Assembly (NCBI GenBank): GCA_903929065.1
Contig: CAIYTJ010000384.1
Coordinates: forward strand, 1 to 6,439
DNA length: 6,439 bases
Reading direction: 5' to 3'
Origin: an uncultured Bacteroidales bacterium
GTDB taxonomy: Bacteria > Bacteroidota > Bacteroidia > Bacteroidales > Paludibacteraceae
The notes below the pieces were generated by a model. That model ran no database searches. It had not been told where the DNA came from and saw only the letters and a list, made by a program, of their open reading frames with translations. Shown here one piece after another: positions 1 through 5,498 of this stretch. Position numbers and translations under genes: made by a program. How positions within the stretch are numbered: position 1 is the first letter of the stretch; every line of letters begins with the position of its first letter.

Positions 1-9
1 TATAGCCAT
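1..9 (-). CDS. rpoA: Start of RNA polymerase alpha subunit gene (partial, first 3 codons)
   Basis: The first nine bases read on the minus strand as ATG GCT ATA (Met-Ala-Ile), 11 nt after the rpsD stop codon, and then the window ends. In the standard alpha operon rpoA follows rpsD, and Bacteroidales RpoA proteins as I recall them begin MAI. The call therefore rests on gene order plus three residues. The spacer carries no Shine-Dalgarno sequence, like most genes here. Alpha is the assembly platform of RNA polymerase, so its expression is tied to ribosomal protein synthesis by this linkage. Confidence 0.6.
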
Positions 10-20
10 TGTTTCACTTA

Positions 21-626
21 TTATTTAGAGTACAACTCAACGATTAATTGTTCTTTGATATTTTCAGGAATATCTTCGCGTTCCGGAATGTGCAGGTAAG
101 TTCCCGACAAGCTGGCTGCGTTATATTCAATCCATGGGTATTTGCTGTGATTAAAACCATTCAACGAAGCTGAAATAACTTCCATTGATTTGTTTTTTTC
201 GCGAACTGCAATTACCTGACCGGCACGAACATGATAAGAAGCAATGTTCACCACTTTACCATCAACGGTAATGTGTTTGTGACTTACTAACTGACGGGCA
301 CCTGAGCGGGTAGGAGCAAATCCCAAACGGAATACGATGTTATCCAAACGCGATTCCAATAATTGCAACAATACTTCACCGGTAACACCTTTGGTGCGTT
401 GGGCTTTTTCATACAGGTTGCGGAATTGTTTTTCCAACACTCCGTACGTGTATTTTGCTTTTTGTTTTTCGCGCAACTGAATACCGTATTCAGATGTTTT
501 TTTACGACGTCCCTGACCGTGTTGTCCCGGTGGATAATTTTTCTTAGCCAACACTTTGTCTGGTCCGAAAATAGCTTCCCCGAATTTACGGGCTATTCTT
601 GACTTTGGTCCAATATATCTTGCCAT
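21..626 (-). CDS. rpsD: 30S ribosomal protein S4 (uS4)
   Basis: This encodes the primary 16S rRNA-binding protein of the 30S body, which nucleates small-subunit assembly and helps guard decoding accuracy. The 201-residue product is the normal length. The N-terminal part opens MARYIGPKSRIARKFGE and has the conserved YPPGQHGQGRRKK segment (residues 31-43). The S4 RNA-binding domain spans about residues 91-150, from SRLDNIVFRLGFAPTRSGARQ to about GQVIAVREKNK. No N-terminal zinc cysteines are present, so it is the zinc-free form. The ATG at 624-626 gives the family N-terminus; it is preceded by an AT-only stretch with a 12-bp AATTTTAAAATT palindrome at 635-646 and no Shine-Dalgarno. The gene lies 190 nt downstream of rpsK, the longest gap in the window, and 11 nt before rpoA. 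S4 is a translational autoregulator in other bacteria (alpha operon of E. coli, rpsD of Bacillus); whether the long leader plays that part here is inference. Confidence 0.98.
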   Translation of the reverse strand: MARYIGPKSRIARKFGEAIFGPDKVLAKKNYPPGQHGQGRRKKTSEYGIQLREKQKAKYTYGVLEKQFRNLYEKAQRTKGVTGEVLLQLLESRLDNIVFRLGFAPTRSGARQLVSHKHITVDGKVVNIASYHVRAGQVIAVREKNKSMEVISASLNGFNHSKYPWIEYNAASLSGTYLHIPEREDIPENIKEQLIVELYSK

Positions 627-816
627 TTAATTTTAATTTTAAAATTGATTTTTAGGTTTGCAAATTGTCTTTATTCAGGTTATTGATTCTGCCGCGACTG
701 CTGAGAGGTTTTTGTTCTGCAATCATTCATCAATAATCCGGTAAATCCGGCGTGCAAAGCCTGTGTTATTTAATCATCAAATTCAGAGCTTCTGAACTTT
801 CAAACTTTCAAACTGA
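627..816 (-). other. 190-nt intergenic leader between rpsK and rpsD, function unknown
   Basis: This is the longest non-coding stretch in an otherwise tight operon. Reading toward rpsD it holds a 2.5-copy octamer repeat directly after the rpsK stop (795-814); an inverted repeat TTCAGA-GCT-TCTGAA at 782-796 (6-bp arms, 3-nt loop); two CCGG blocks separated by five bases near 738-750, which could form a 4-bp stem; a mixed-composition core around 690-720 that is richer in G and C than the flanks; and an AT palindrome next to the rpsD start. A 24-codon open frame (652-726, starting MIAEQKPLSS) lies in it but has no support beyond being open. I see no tRNA, no terminator-like stem with a U run, and no good match to the Bacteroidota promoter consensus (TTTG with TAnnTTTG). 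A structured leader for S4 feedback is one possibility, by analogy only. Confidence 0.45.
795..814. repeat. Short tandem repeat, 2.5 copies of an 8-mer
   Basis: On the plus strand the unit AACTTTCA occurs at 795-802 and 803-810, and the first four bases recur at 811-814. On the transcribed strand the unit reads TGAAAGTT. It begins two bases beyond the rpsK stop codon (817-819) and overlaps the end of the inverted repeat at 782-796. The copies are identical. Such short intergenic repeats may arise by slippage; no function can be read from it. Confidence 0.8.
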
Positions 817-1206
817 TTATACTCTACGACGTTTTGGAGGACGACAACCGTTGTGTGGAAGTGGAGTTACGTCAATAATTTCCGTTACTTCAATGCCAGC
901 ACCGTGTACGGTACGTATAGCTGATTCACGTCCGTTACCCGGACCTTTTACATAGGCTTTTACTTTTTTCAAGCCTAAATCAAATGCAACTTTTGAACAA
1001 TCCTGAGCAGCCATTTGAGCAGCATAAGGTGTGTTTTTCTTTGAGCCACGGAATCCCATCTTACCGGCTGATGACCAGGAAATAACCTGTCCGTCACCGT
1101 TAGTAAGTGTAACAATAATGTTGTTGAAAGAAGAGTGTACGTGCAATTGACCTACTCCATCTACTTTAACGACTCTTTTCTTGGCTGCAACTGTTTTCTT
1201 TGCCAT
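817..1206 (-). CDS. rpsK: 30S ribosomal protein S11 (uS11)
   Basis: S11 sits on the platform of the 30S subunit and contributes to the mRNA exit region near the Shine-Dalgarno helix. The product is 129 residues, the same length as the E. coli protein. After a basic N-terminal tail come the family signatures HVHSSFNNIIVTLT (residues 22-35), SSAGKMGFRGSKKNTPYAAQ (45-64), VKGPGNGRES (86-95) and the C-terminal block PLPHNGCRPPKRRRV (115-129). Asn119-Gly120 in that block corresponds to the site reported to form isoaspartate in E. coli S11. The ATG at 1204-1206 gives the expected MAKK start; the leader is AT-rich without a Shine-Dalgarno. It lies 51 nt after rpsM and is followed by the long rpsK-rpsD spacer. 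Confidence 0.98.
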   Translation of the reverse strand: MAKKTVAAKKRVVKVDGVGQLHVHSSFNNIIVTLTNGDGQVISWSSAGKMGFRGSKKNTPYAAQMAAQDCSKVAFDLGLKKVKAYVKGPGNGRESAIRTVHGAGIEVTEIIDVTPLPHNGCRPPKRRRV

Positions 1207-1257
1207 ATTATTTTGATAAATTATTTAGCTTTTCTAAAATTCGCTAACAGTTAAACC

Positions 1258-1638
1258 TTATTTAGTTGCTTTTTTCTTGTTAGCAACTGTTTTCTTTTTA
1301 CCTTTACGTGTACGAGCGTTATTCTTCGTACTTTGTCCTCTCAACGGCAGACCGATACGGTGACGTACTCCACGGTAGCAACCAATATCCATCAAACGTT
1401 TGATGTTTAGTTGTACTTCCGAACGAAGATCGCCTTCCACTTTAAAACCGGCACCAATGATTTCGCGGATTTTAGCTGCTTGGTCGTCAGTCCAATCCTT
1501 TACCTTAATGTCGACATCGACACCGGCGGATTCTAAAATCTTTTTTGCATTACTGCGACCTATTCCGTAGATATAAGTCAATCCAACTTCCCCACGTTTG
1601 TTCTGGGGTAAATCTACTCCGACAATTCTTATAGCCAT
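1258..1638 (-). CDS. rpsM: 30S ribosomal protein S13 (uS13)
   Basis: S13 is in the head of the 30S subunit, forms the intersubunit bridge B1 with the large subunit and touches the P-site tRNA through its C-terminal tail. The product has 126 residues. The N-terminus MAIRIVGVDLPQNKRGEVGL is followed by the helical segment with YIYGIGRSNAKKIL (22-35), KVKDWTDDQ (45-53), and the conserved rRNA- and tRNA-binding tail GCYRGVRHRIGLPLRGQSTK (86-105) with NNARTRKG after it. The last 15 residues are lysine-rich (KKKTVANKKKATK). The gene follows rpmJ by 28 nt, too short to contain by itself a leader pseudoknot of the kind that S4 binds upstream of rpsM in E. coli. No Shine-Dalgarno precedes the ATG at 1636-1638. 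Confidence 0.98.
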   Translation of the reverse strand: MAIRIVGVDLPQNKRGEVGLTYIYGIGRSNAKKILESAGVDVDIKVKDWTDDQAAKIREIIGAGFKVEGDLRSEVQLNIKRLMDIGCYRGVRHRIGLPLRGQSTKNNARTRKGKKKTVANKKKATK

Positions 1639-1666
1639 AAACTATTTTTTCTTAAAAATAAATTAA

Positions 1667-1783
1667 TTACCCCTGACGTTGTTTAAACTTAGGATTTTTT
1701 TTGTTGATTACATACAAGCGGCCTTTCCGGCGAACGATTTTGCAATCGTCAGTGCGCTTTTTTACAGATGCTCTTACTTTCAT
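1667..1783 (-). CDS. rpmJ: 50S ribosomal protein L36 (bL36), zinc-free type
   Basis: This small gene is read on the minus strand from the ATG at 1781-1783 to the TAA at 1667-1669. The 38-residue product begins MKVRASVKKRTDDCKIVRRK and ends NPKFKQRQG, the canonical length and ends of L36, a late-assembling 50S protein that stabilises 23S rRNA. The zinc ribbon of the classic form uses three cysteines and a histidine near residues 11, 14, 27 and 33 (family knowledge); here only Cys14 remains, with Thr11, Asn27 and no histidine near 33, so zinc binding is unlikely. This zinc-free form is what I recall from other Bacteroidota. The gene lies 65 nt after infA and 28 nt before rpsM. An A8 run (1695-1702) crosses the KKN codons. 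Confidence 0.95.
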   Translation of the reverse strand: MKVRASVKKRTDDCKIVRRKGRLYVINKKNPKFKQRQG

Positions 1784-1823
1784 AATGAAAATATTTATTG
1801 TTTGTTTTCTAATTTCCTTTTCC

Positions 1824-1848
1824 AAGTCCCCTTAAGGGGATTTAGGGG
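1824..1848. repeat. GC-rich palindromic element in the infA-rpmJ spacer, abutting the infA stop
   Basis: A perfect 14-bp palindrome, TCCCCTTAAGGGGA, occupies 1827-1840. It is followed by ATTT and another GGGG block, so that AGGGG occurs twice with a 9-bp period (1835-1839 and 1844-1848). In the transcript this gives CCCC-UAAAU-CCCC-UUAA-GGGG beginning with the base after the infA TGA (1849-1851). The single GGGG block could pair with either CCCC block, most simply as a five-pair stem with a UUAA loop. There is no U run after it, so it is not a typical terminator. From memory, similar CCCCTAAATCCCC...GGGGACTT strings are scattered between genes of many Bacteroidota genomes; this could not be checked here. 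Confidence 0.6.
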
Positions 1849-2067
1849 TCATTTGTATCTAAATGAAATTCTTCCTTTTGACAAATCGTATGGTGACATT
1901 TCGACTTTCACTTTATCACCCGGTAAAATTTTGATATAATGCATGCGCATTTTGCCGGATATATGAGCCGTAATAACGTGACCGTTTTCCAACTCTACAC
2001 GAAACATGGCATTGGATAATGCTTCGATTATCTTTCCATCTTGTTCAATTGCTGTTTGCTTGGCCAT
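1849..2067 (-). CDS. infA: Translation initiation factor IF-1
   Basis: IF-1 binds the A site of the 30S subunit during initiation and works with IF-2 and IF-3 to select the initiator tRNA. The 72-residue product is the standard length and is a single S1-type OB fold. It begins MAKQTAIEQDGKIIEALSNA and contains the family core FRVELENGH (22-30), ITAHISGKMRMHYIKILPGD (32-51) and VKVEMSPYDLSKGRISFRYK (53-72). The stop is TGA; the other complete genes here end in TAA. The gene sits between map (92-nt spacer) and rpmJ (65-nt spacer), with repeats on both sides. The ATG at 2065-2067 follows a run of A and T with no Shine-Dalgarno. Confidence 0.98.
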   Translation of the reverse strand: MAKQTAIEQDGKIIEALSNAMFRVELENGHVITAHISGKMRMHYIKILPGDKVKVEMSPYDLSKGRISFRYK

Positions 2068-2074
2068 TTTTTAA

Positions 2075-2093
2075 ATTTACGATTTACGATTTA
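2075..2093. repeat. Short tandem repeat, 2.7 copies of a 7-mer, just before infA
   Basis: On the plus strand TTTACGA occurs at 2076-2082 and 2083-2089, with TTTA continuing at 2090-2093 and a matching A at 2075. On the transcribed strand it reads TAAATCG repeated, ending 7 nt before the infA ATG, so it covers the ribosome-loading region of infA. The copies are identical. It resembles the octamer repeat after rpsK in scale but not in sequence. Confidence 0.8.
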
Positions 2094-2106
2094 ATAATTT
2101 ACAATT

Positions 2107-2146
2107 GGTAGTAGCTTTCTTGTATTACTACCGACTTAAAACTACC
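2107..2146 (-). other. Inverted repeat with a duplicated arm in the map-infA spacer
   Basis: GGTAGTA (2107-2113) and TACTACC (2126-2132) are perfect 7-bp complementary arms around a 12-nt loop. A second ACTACC lies at 2141-2146, 14 bp from the same six bases in the first copy (2127-2132). In the transcript, reading from map to infA, two GGUAGU segments come first and one ACUACC segment follows, so two mutually exclusive stems are possible. No U run follows, so this is not an intrinsic terminator. A role in message processing or in exposing the infA start is possible but rests only on the pairing. Confidence 0.5.
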
Positions 2147-2159
2147 TACTCATAACTAT

Positions 2160-2945
2160 TTAAATTGCTTTGTTACCTAAAACCTGTTCTATATATTCAA
2201 AACTGGATAAAATATCAGCTTTACCACGGCGAATAGCTATCGAATGTTCAAAATGGGCTGACGGTTTACGATCCAAAGTCCGCGTTGTCCATCCATCTCT
2301 TTCAAACACCAGATTGCGTGTGCCCATATTAATCATTGGTTCAATGGCAATGGTCATGCCCGATTTGAGCATTATTCCGTTTCCTTTGCGACCATAATTT
2401 GGAACTTCGGGTGCTTCGTGCAAACTGCGTCCAACGCCATGTCCAATCATTTCACGAACCACGGAATATCCGCGTTCTTCGCAATAAGACTGAATTGCAT
2501 TTCCCACATCGCCTAAGCGCCTTCCTTCCTGGGCCATCTCAATACCTTTGTAAAGAGATTCTTTTGTTGTGCGTAATAAATCTACAATTTCAGGTTTTAC
2601 GTTTCCTACACAAAAAGTGTAAGCCGAATCACCATGAAAACCATTTATTAATGCACCACAATCTACCGACACCACATCTCCATCTTCTAAAATAACTTTG
2701 TCGGATGGGATTCCGTGTACAACCTGCTCATTTACCGAAGTACAAATTGATTTAGGAAATCCGCTATAATTCAAAAAATTAGGAACGGCACCATGATCTC
2801 TGATAAATTCATCGGCTATTTTATCTAATTGCAACGTGGTTACCCCCGGTGCAATTATTTTTGCAAGTTCAGCTAACGTTTTAGCCACTATTTGATTACT
2901 GATACGAAGCAATTCAATTTCTTCGTCAGATTTCAAAAATATCAT
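2160..2945 (-). CDS. map: Methionine aminopeptidase, type I
   Basis: This cytosolic metalloenzyme removes the initiator methionine from nascent proteins whose second residue is small, after deformylation at the ribosomal exit. The product is 261 residues, typical for type I enzymes without an extra N-terminal domain. The pita-bread fold ligands are all present by alignment from memory with the E. coli enzyme: Asp95 (in VVSVDCGA), Asp106 (in GFHGDSAYTF), His169 (in EMIGHGVGRSLHEAPEVPNY), Glu202 (in AIEPM) and Glu233 (in HFEHSIAI). The catalytic histidines His77 (VVHGIPS) and His176 are also intact. The ATG at 2943-2945 gives the MIFLKSDEEIELLR start and lies 12 nt after the secY stop. The placement secY-map-infA is a common arrangement; adk, found between secY and map in several other phyla, is absent. 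A 92-nt spacer with repeats separates it from infA. Confidence 0.98.
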   Translation of the reverse strand: MIFLKSDEEIELLRISNQIVAKTLAELAKIIAPGVTTLQLDKIADEFIRDHGAVPNFLNYSGFPKSICTSVNEQVVHGIPSDKVILEDGDVVSVDCGALINGFHGDSAYTFCVGNVKPEIVDLLRTTKESLYKGIEMAQEGRRLGDVGNAIQSYCEERGYSVVREMIGHGVGRSLHEAPEVPNYGRKGNGIMLKSGMTIAIEPMINMGTRNLVFERDGWTTRTLDRKPSAHFEHSIAIRRGKADILSSFEYIEQVLGNKAI

Positions 2946-2957
2946 TATATTTAATTT

Positions 2958-4301
2958 TTAGTAGGCCGAAGCTCCACCGGTACGTCCTTTAATACGTCCC
3001 GATTTCAACAATCCGTCATAGTGACGCATCAACAAGTGACTTTCGATTTGTTGCAGTGTATCCAATACAACACCCACCAAAATCAACAGGGATGTTCCTC
3101 CAAAGAATGCAGCAAATGCCTGATTGATTCCCATGATTCTTGCAAAGGCCGGCATAATAGCTACGATTGCTAAGAAAATAGAACCCGGCAACGTAATACG
3201 CGACATAATAAGGTCTAAATACTCAGAAGTACGTTTTCCTGGTTTAATTCCCGGAATAAATCCATTATTACGTTTCATCTCTTCAGCCATTTGAGTCGGA
3301 TTAATCGTGATAGCAGTATAAAAATAGGTAAATACCACAATCATTAATCCAAATACAAAGTTGTACCAGAATCCTGAATTATCCATGAATGCACCTACAA
3401 ATCCACGCATTGCTTCAGATTTTGAAAATCCAACCAACGTGATAGGAATAAACATAATTGCCTGAGCAAAAATGATCGGCATTACACCTGCAGCATTTAT
3501 CTTTAATGGAATATACTGACGTACGCCGCCATATTGTTTGTTACCAACCACACGTTTTGCATATTGTACCGGAATCTTGCGGGTTCCCTGAACCAACATG
3601 ATAGAAGCAGCAATTACAATCAACAGGAAGATAAGTTCACCAAGAAACATAACCAAACCACCACCTGCATCGCCTAAGCGTGAAGCGAATTCTTTGATAA
3701 TAGCTCCGGGGAAACGGGCAATGATACCTACCAGAATGATAAATGAAATACCGTTACCGATACCTTTATCAGTGATACGCTCACCAAGCCACATTACAAA
3801 CATACTACCACCACATAAAATCAGTGTAGAAGAAATAGTGAACCACCAGCTGTTTGGCATTGCTGAGCCTGCCTGAGCCATTTGTACACTAAGATTTACC
3901 AGATACGATGGACCTTGTAATAACAGGATTCCAACGGTTAGGTAACGTGTAAACTGATTCATTTTACGACGACCACTTTCACCTTCACGTTGCATTTTTT
4001 GGAAATAAGGTACGGCAATTGTCAGCAACTGAATAACAATCGATGCCGAAATATACGGCATGATTCCCAGTGCGAACACCGATGCATTGTGAAAAGCACC
4101 ACCCGAAAACATATCCAGCAAAGCAAGTAAACCACCTTGTGTTTGTGATTTTAATGCAGTCAAAGAAGCTGGGTCAATACCCGGAAGTACGATAAAAGAT
4201 CCGAAACGATAAATCAATACAAACAAAATGGTTGTAAGCAATCGGGTGCGGAGATCTTCGATCTTCCAGATATTTTGAATTGTTTCTATGAGTTTCTTCA
4301 T
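2958..4301 (-). CDS. secY: Preprotein translocase channel subunit SecY
   Basis: SecY forms the protein-conducting channel of the SecYEG translocon in the inner membrane, taking preproteins from SecA or from translating ribosomes. The 447-residue product matches the usual length and shows ten hydrophobic segments at roughly 20-40, 75-98, 118-140, 153-172, 182-200, 216-237, 271-291, 312-335, 371-392 and 398-416. The plug region LLALLDMFSGGAFHNASVFA (58-77) and the second-helix motif GIMPYISASIVIQLL (79-93) are intact. The cytosolic loops that meet SecA and the ribosome are visible as GTRKIPVQYAKRVVG (239-253) and NNGFIPGIKPGKRTSEYL (345-362). The E. coli Arg357 position appears to be Lys353 here, a conservative change. 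The C-terminal tail HYDGLLKSGRIKGR is basic. The gene starts 5 nt after rplO, close enough for translational coupling. Confidence 0.98.
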   Translation of the reverse strand: MKKLIETIQNIWKIEDLRTRLLTTILFVLIYRFGSFIVLPGIDPASLTALKSQTQGGLLALLDMFSGGAFHNASVFALGIMPYISASIVIQLLTIAVPYFQKMQREGESGRRKMNQFTRYLTVGILLLQGPSYLVNLSVQMAQAGSAMPNSWWFTISSTLILCGGSMFVMWLGERITDKGIGNGISFIILVGIIARFPGAIIKEFASRLGDAGGGLVMFLGELIFLLIVIAASIMLVQGTRKIPVQYAKRVVGNKQYGGVRQYIPLKINAAGVMPIIFAQAIMFIPITLVGFSKSEAMRGFVGAFMDNSGFWYNFVFGLMIVVFTYFYTAITINPTQMAEEMKRNNGFIPGIKPGKRTSEYLDLIMSRITLPGSIFLAIVAIMPAFARIMGINQAFAAFFGGTSLLILVGVVLDTLQQIESHLLMRHYDGLLKSGRIKGRTGGASAY

Positions 4302-4306
4302 GGTGA

Positions 4307-4753
4307 TTAAAGTTTTACTACTGTTCCACCTGCGGCAACAATTGCTTCTTCTGCCGATTTAGAAAATCCGTTTGCTTCAACATCAATTTTTACAGTCAAA
4401 ACGCCTTTGCCTAAAATCTTAGCCAACGCTGTTTTTGACAGGTAACCTGCTTCTCTCAATTCAACCAAACCGATCTTAGTCAGTTTTTTTGTTTCGGCAA
4501 GAATTTGCAATGTATCAAGGTTGATAGCTTTATATTCAACACGATTCACGTTTTTGAAACCAAATTTAGGCAAACGACGTTGAATAGGCATCTGACCTCC
4601 TTCAAAACCGATTTTTTTGGAATATCCTGAACGTGATTTTTGTCCTTTGTGTCCTTGAGTAGAAGTTCCGCCTAATCCTGAACCGGTACCACGACCGATT
4701 CTTTTTCTGGTAAAAGTAGAACCTGCTGCTGGGGATAAATTACTTAAATTCAT
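4307..4753 (-). CDS. rplO: 50S ribosomal protein L15 (uL15)
   Basis: L15 is a late-assembling 50S protein whose extended N-terminal arm threads into 23S rRNA. The 148-residue product has the expected glycine- and basic-rich arm, with RKRIGRGTGSGLGGTSTQGH (16-35), KGQKSRSGYSKKIGFEGGQM (36-55) and PIQRRLPKFGF (56-66). A globular C-terminal domain follows, ending in AAGGTVVKL (140-148). The ATG at 4751-4753 gives the family start MNLSNLSPAAGS. It follows rpmD by 31 nt and precedes secY by 5 nt, the classic spc order L30-L15-SecY. The leader has no Shine-Dalgarno. Confidence 0.98.
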   Translation of the reverse strand: MNLSNLSPAAGSTFTRKRIGRGTGSGLGGTSTQGHKGQKSRSGYSKKIGFEGGQMPIQRRLPKFGFKNVNRVEYKAINLDTLQILAETKKLTKIGLVELREAGYLSKTALAKILGKGVLTVKIDVEANGFSKSAEEAIVAAGGTVVKL

Positions 4754-4784
4754 ATCTTATTTTTTAAAGAGTCTAAGATTAATA

Positions 4785-4961
4785 TTATTTGATCACTTCA
4801 ACCAAGTGTTTCACTTTATTCACCATTCCCAGAATTTGTGGAGTAGCTTCGTGTTCAACTACGGCTTGCATTTTTTTCAAACCTAATGCTTCCAATGTCA
4901 GTTTCTGAGTTTTTGGAGATTTGATTTTACTGCGAACTTGTTTAATTTTTATTGTTGCCAT
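4785..4961 (-). CDS. rpmD: 50S ribosomal protein L30 (uL30)
   Basis: This small gene is read on the minus strand from the ATG at 4959-4961 to the TAA at 4785-4787. The 58-residue product starts MATIKIKQVRSKIKSPKTQK, continues with LTLEALGLKK (21-30) and ends GMVNKVKHLVEVIK (45-58). This is the usual pattern of L30, in which the RS-I and LGL(K/R) segments contact 23S rRNA and the C-terminal strand reads VxHLVxV. Length agrees with the short bacterial form (59 in E. coli). It sits 12 nt after rpsE and 31 nt before rplO, exactly where L30 belongs in the spc operon. Confidence 0.96.
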   Translation of the reverse strand: MATIKIKQVRSKIKSPKTQKLTLEALGLKKMQAVVEHEATPQILGMVNKVKHLVEVIK

Positions 4962-4973
4962 AATGTTGTAGAT

Positions 4974-5492
4974 TTATCCGTTAAACACTGTATCAAGAGA
5001 AACACCTCTGTTTTGAGCTACCATGTGAGCATCACGCAATTCGCCTAATGCAACGATGGTTGCTTTTACCAAGTTGTGAGGATTCGATGAACCTTTTGAT
5101 TTTGCCAAAACGTCAGTAATTCCAACACTTTCGAGTACTGCACGCATAGCACCACCTGCTTTCACTCCGGTACCGTGTGAGGCTGGACTGATAAATACCT
5201 GGGCACCACCAAATTTTGAAACTTGTGCGTGAGGAATAGTTCCGTTTAAAACAGGCACTTTAATCAGGTTTTTCTTTGCAGCTTCAGTTCCTTTAGCAAT
5301 AGCTGCAGTTACTTCACCGGCTTTACCAAGTCCCCAACCTACAATACCATCTTCATTTCCAACTACAACAATTGCTGAAAAGCTGAATGTACGTCCCCCT
5401 TTTGTAACTTTGGTTACACGGTTAACGGCTACCAATCTGTCTTTCAATTCCAAATCGTTGGTCGATTTTACTTTATTCATATTTGTTGCCAT
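4974..5492 (-). CDS. rpsE: 30S ribosomal protein S5 (uS5)
   Basis: S5 lies where the body and head of the 30S subunit meet, lines the mRNA entry channel with S3 and S4, and affects decoding fidelity and spectinomycin response. The product is 172 residues. The N-terminal double-stranded-RNA-binding-like domain spans about 14-80 and includes the loop VNRVTKVTKGGRTFSFSA (23-40), where spectinomycin-resistance changes map in other bacteria; it looks wild type, with the GG and R intact. The C-terminal domain holds the conserved GTGVKAGGAMRAVLE and KSKGSSNPHNLVKAT segments. The ATG at 5490-5492 gives MATNMNKVKST; a later in-frame ATG (Met5) would remove only four residues, and neither start has a Shine-Dalgarno. 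It follows rplR by only 6 nt. Confidence 0.97.
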   Translation of the reverse strand: MATNMNKVKSTNDLELKDRLVAVNRVTKVTKGGRTFSFSAIVVVGNEDGIVGWGLGKAGEVTAAIAKGTEAAKKNLIKVPVLNGTIPHAQVSKFGGAQVFISPASHGTGVKAGGAMRAVLESVGITDVLAKSKGSSNPHNLVKATIVALGELRDAHMVAQNRGVSLDTVFNG

Positions 5493-5498
5493 ACTTGA

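Noticed and set aside
363..602. 79-codon plus-strand open frame antisense to rpsD
   Set aside because: It lies entirely inside the well-supported S4 gene on the other strand, has no ribosomal or other recognisable signature, and is explained as a shadow frame.
1224..1238. AT-rich inverted repeat TTTAG-CTTTT-CTAAA in the rpsM-rpsK spacer as a terminator
   Set aside because: The stem is only five mostly A-U pairs with no following U run on the transcribed strand, and termination here would cut off rpsK, rpsD and rpoA.
1695..1702. A8 run in rpmJ as a programmed slippage site
   Set aside because: It encodes ordinary lysine and asparagine codons of a full-length L36 with no alternative frame of interest; a run of this length is common in AT-rich genomes.
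1827..1840. The TCCCCTTAAGGGGA palindrome as an intrinsic terminator after infA
   Set aside because: The transcript continues with ACUUGGAAAAGG rather than a U tract, and essential genes of the same operon lie downstream.
1679..1939. 86-codon plus-strand open frame crossing rpmJ, the infA-rpmJ spacer and part of infA
   Set aside because: It is antisense to two real genes and runs through the palindromic repeat; no protein family features are visible.
2170..2695. Two plus-strand open frames antisense to map
   Set aside because: Both are shadows of the methionine aminopeptidase gene, whose catalytic residues are all intact on the minus strand.
3598..3876. 92-codon plus-strand open frame antisense to secY
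   Set aside because: Its composition mirrors the complement of the SecY membrane segments and it has no independent support.
4561..4568. Match to the Bacteroidota -7 promoter motif (TAnnTTTG on the minus strand) inside rplO, and a similar one at 4879-4886 inside rpmD
   Set aside because: Both matches are within coding sequence of a dense operon, such an 8-base pattern is expected by chance, and I did not find a convincing partner -33 element.
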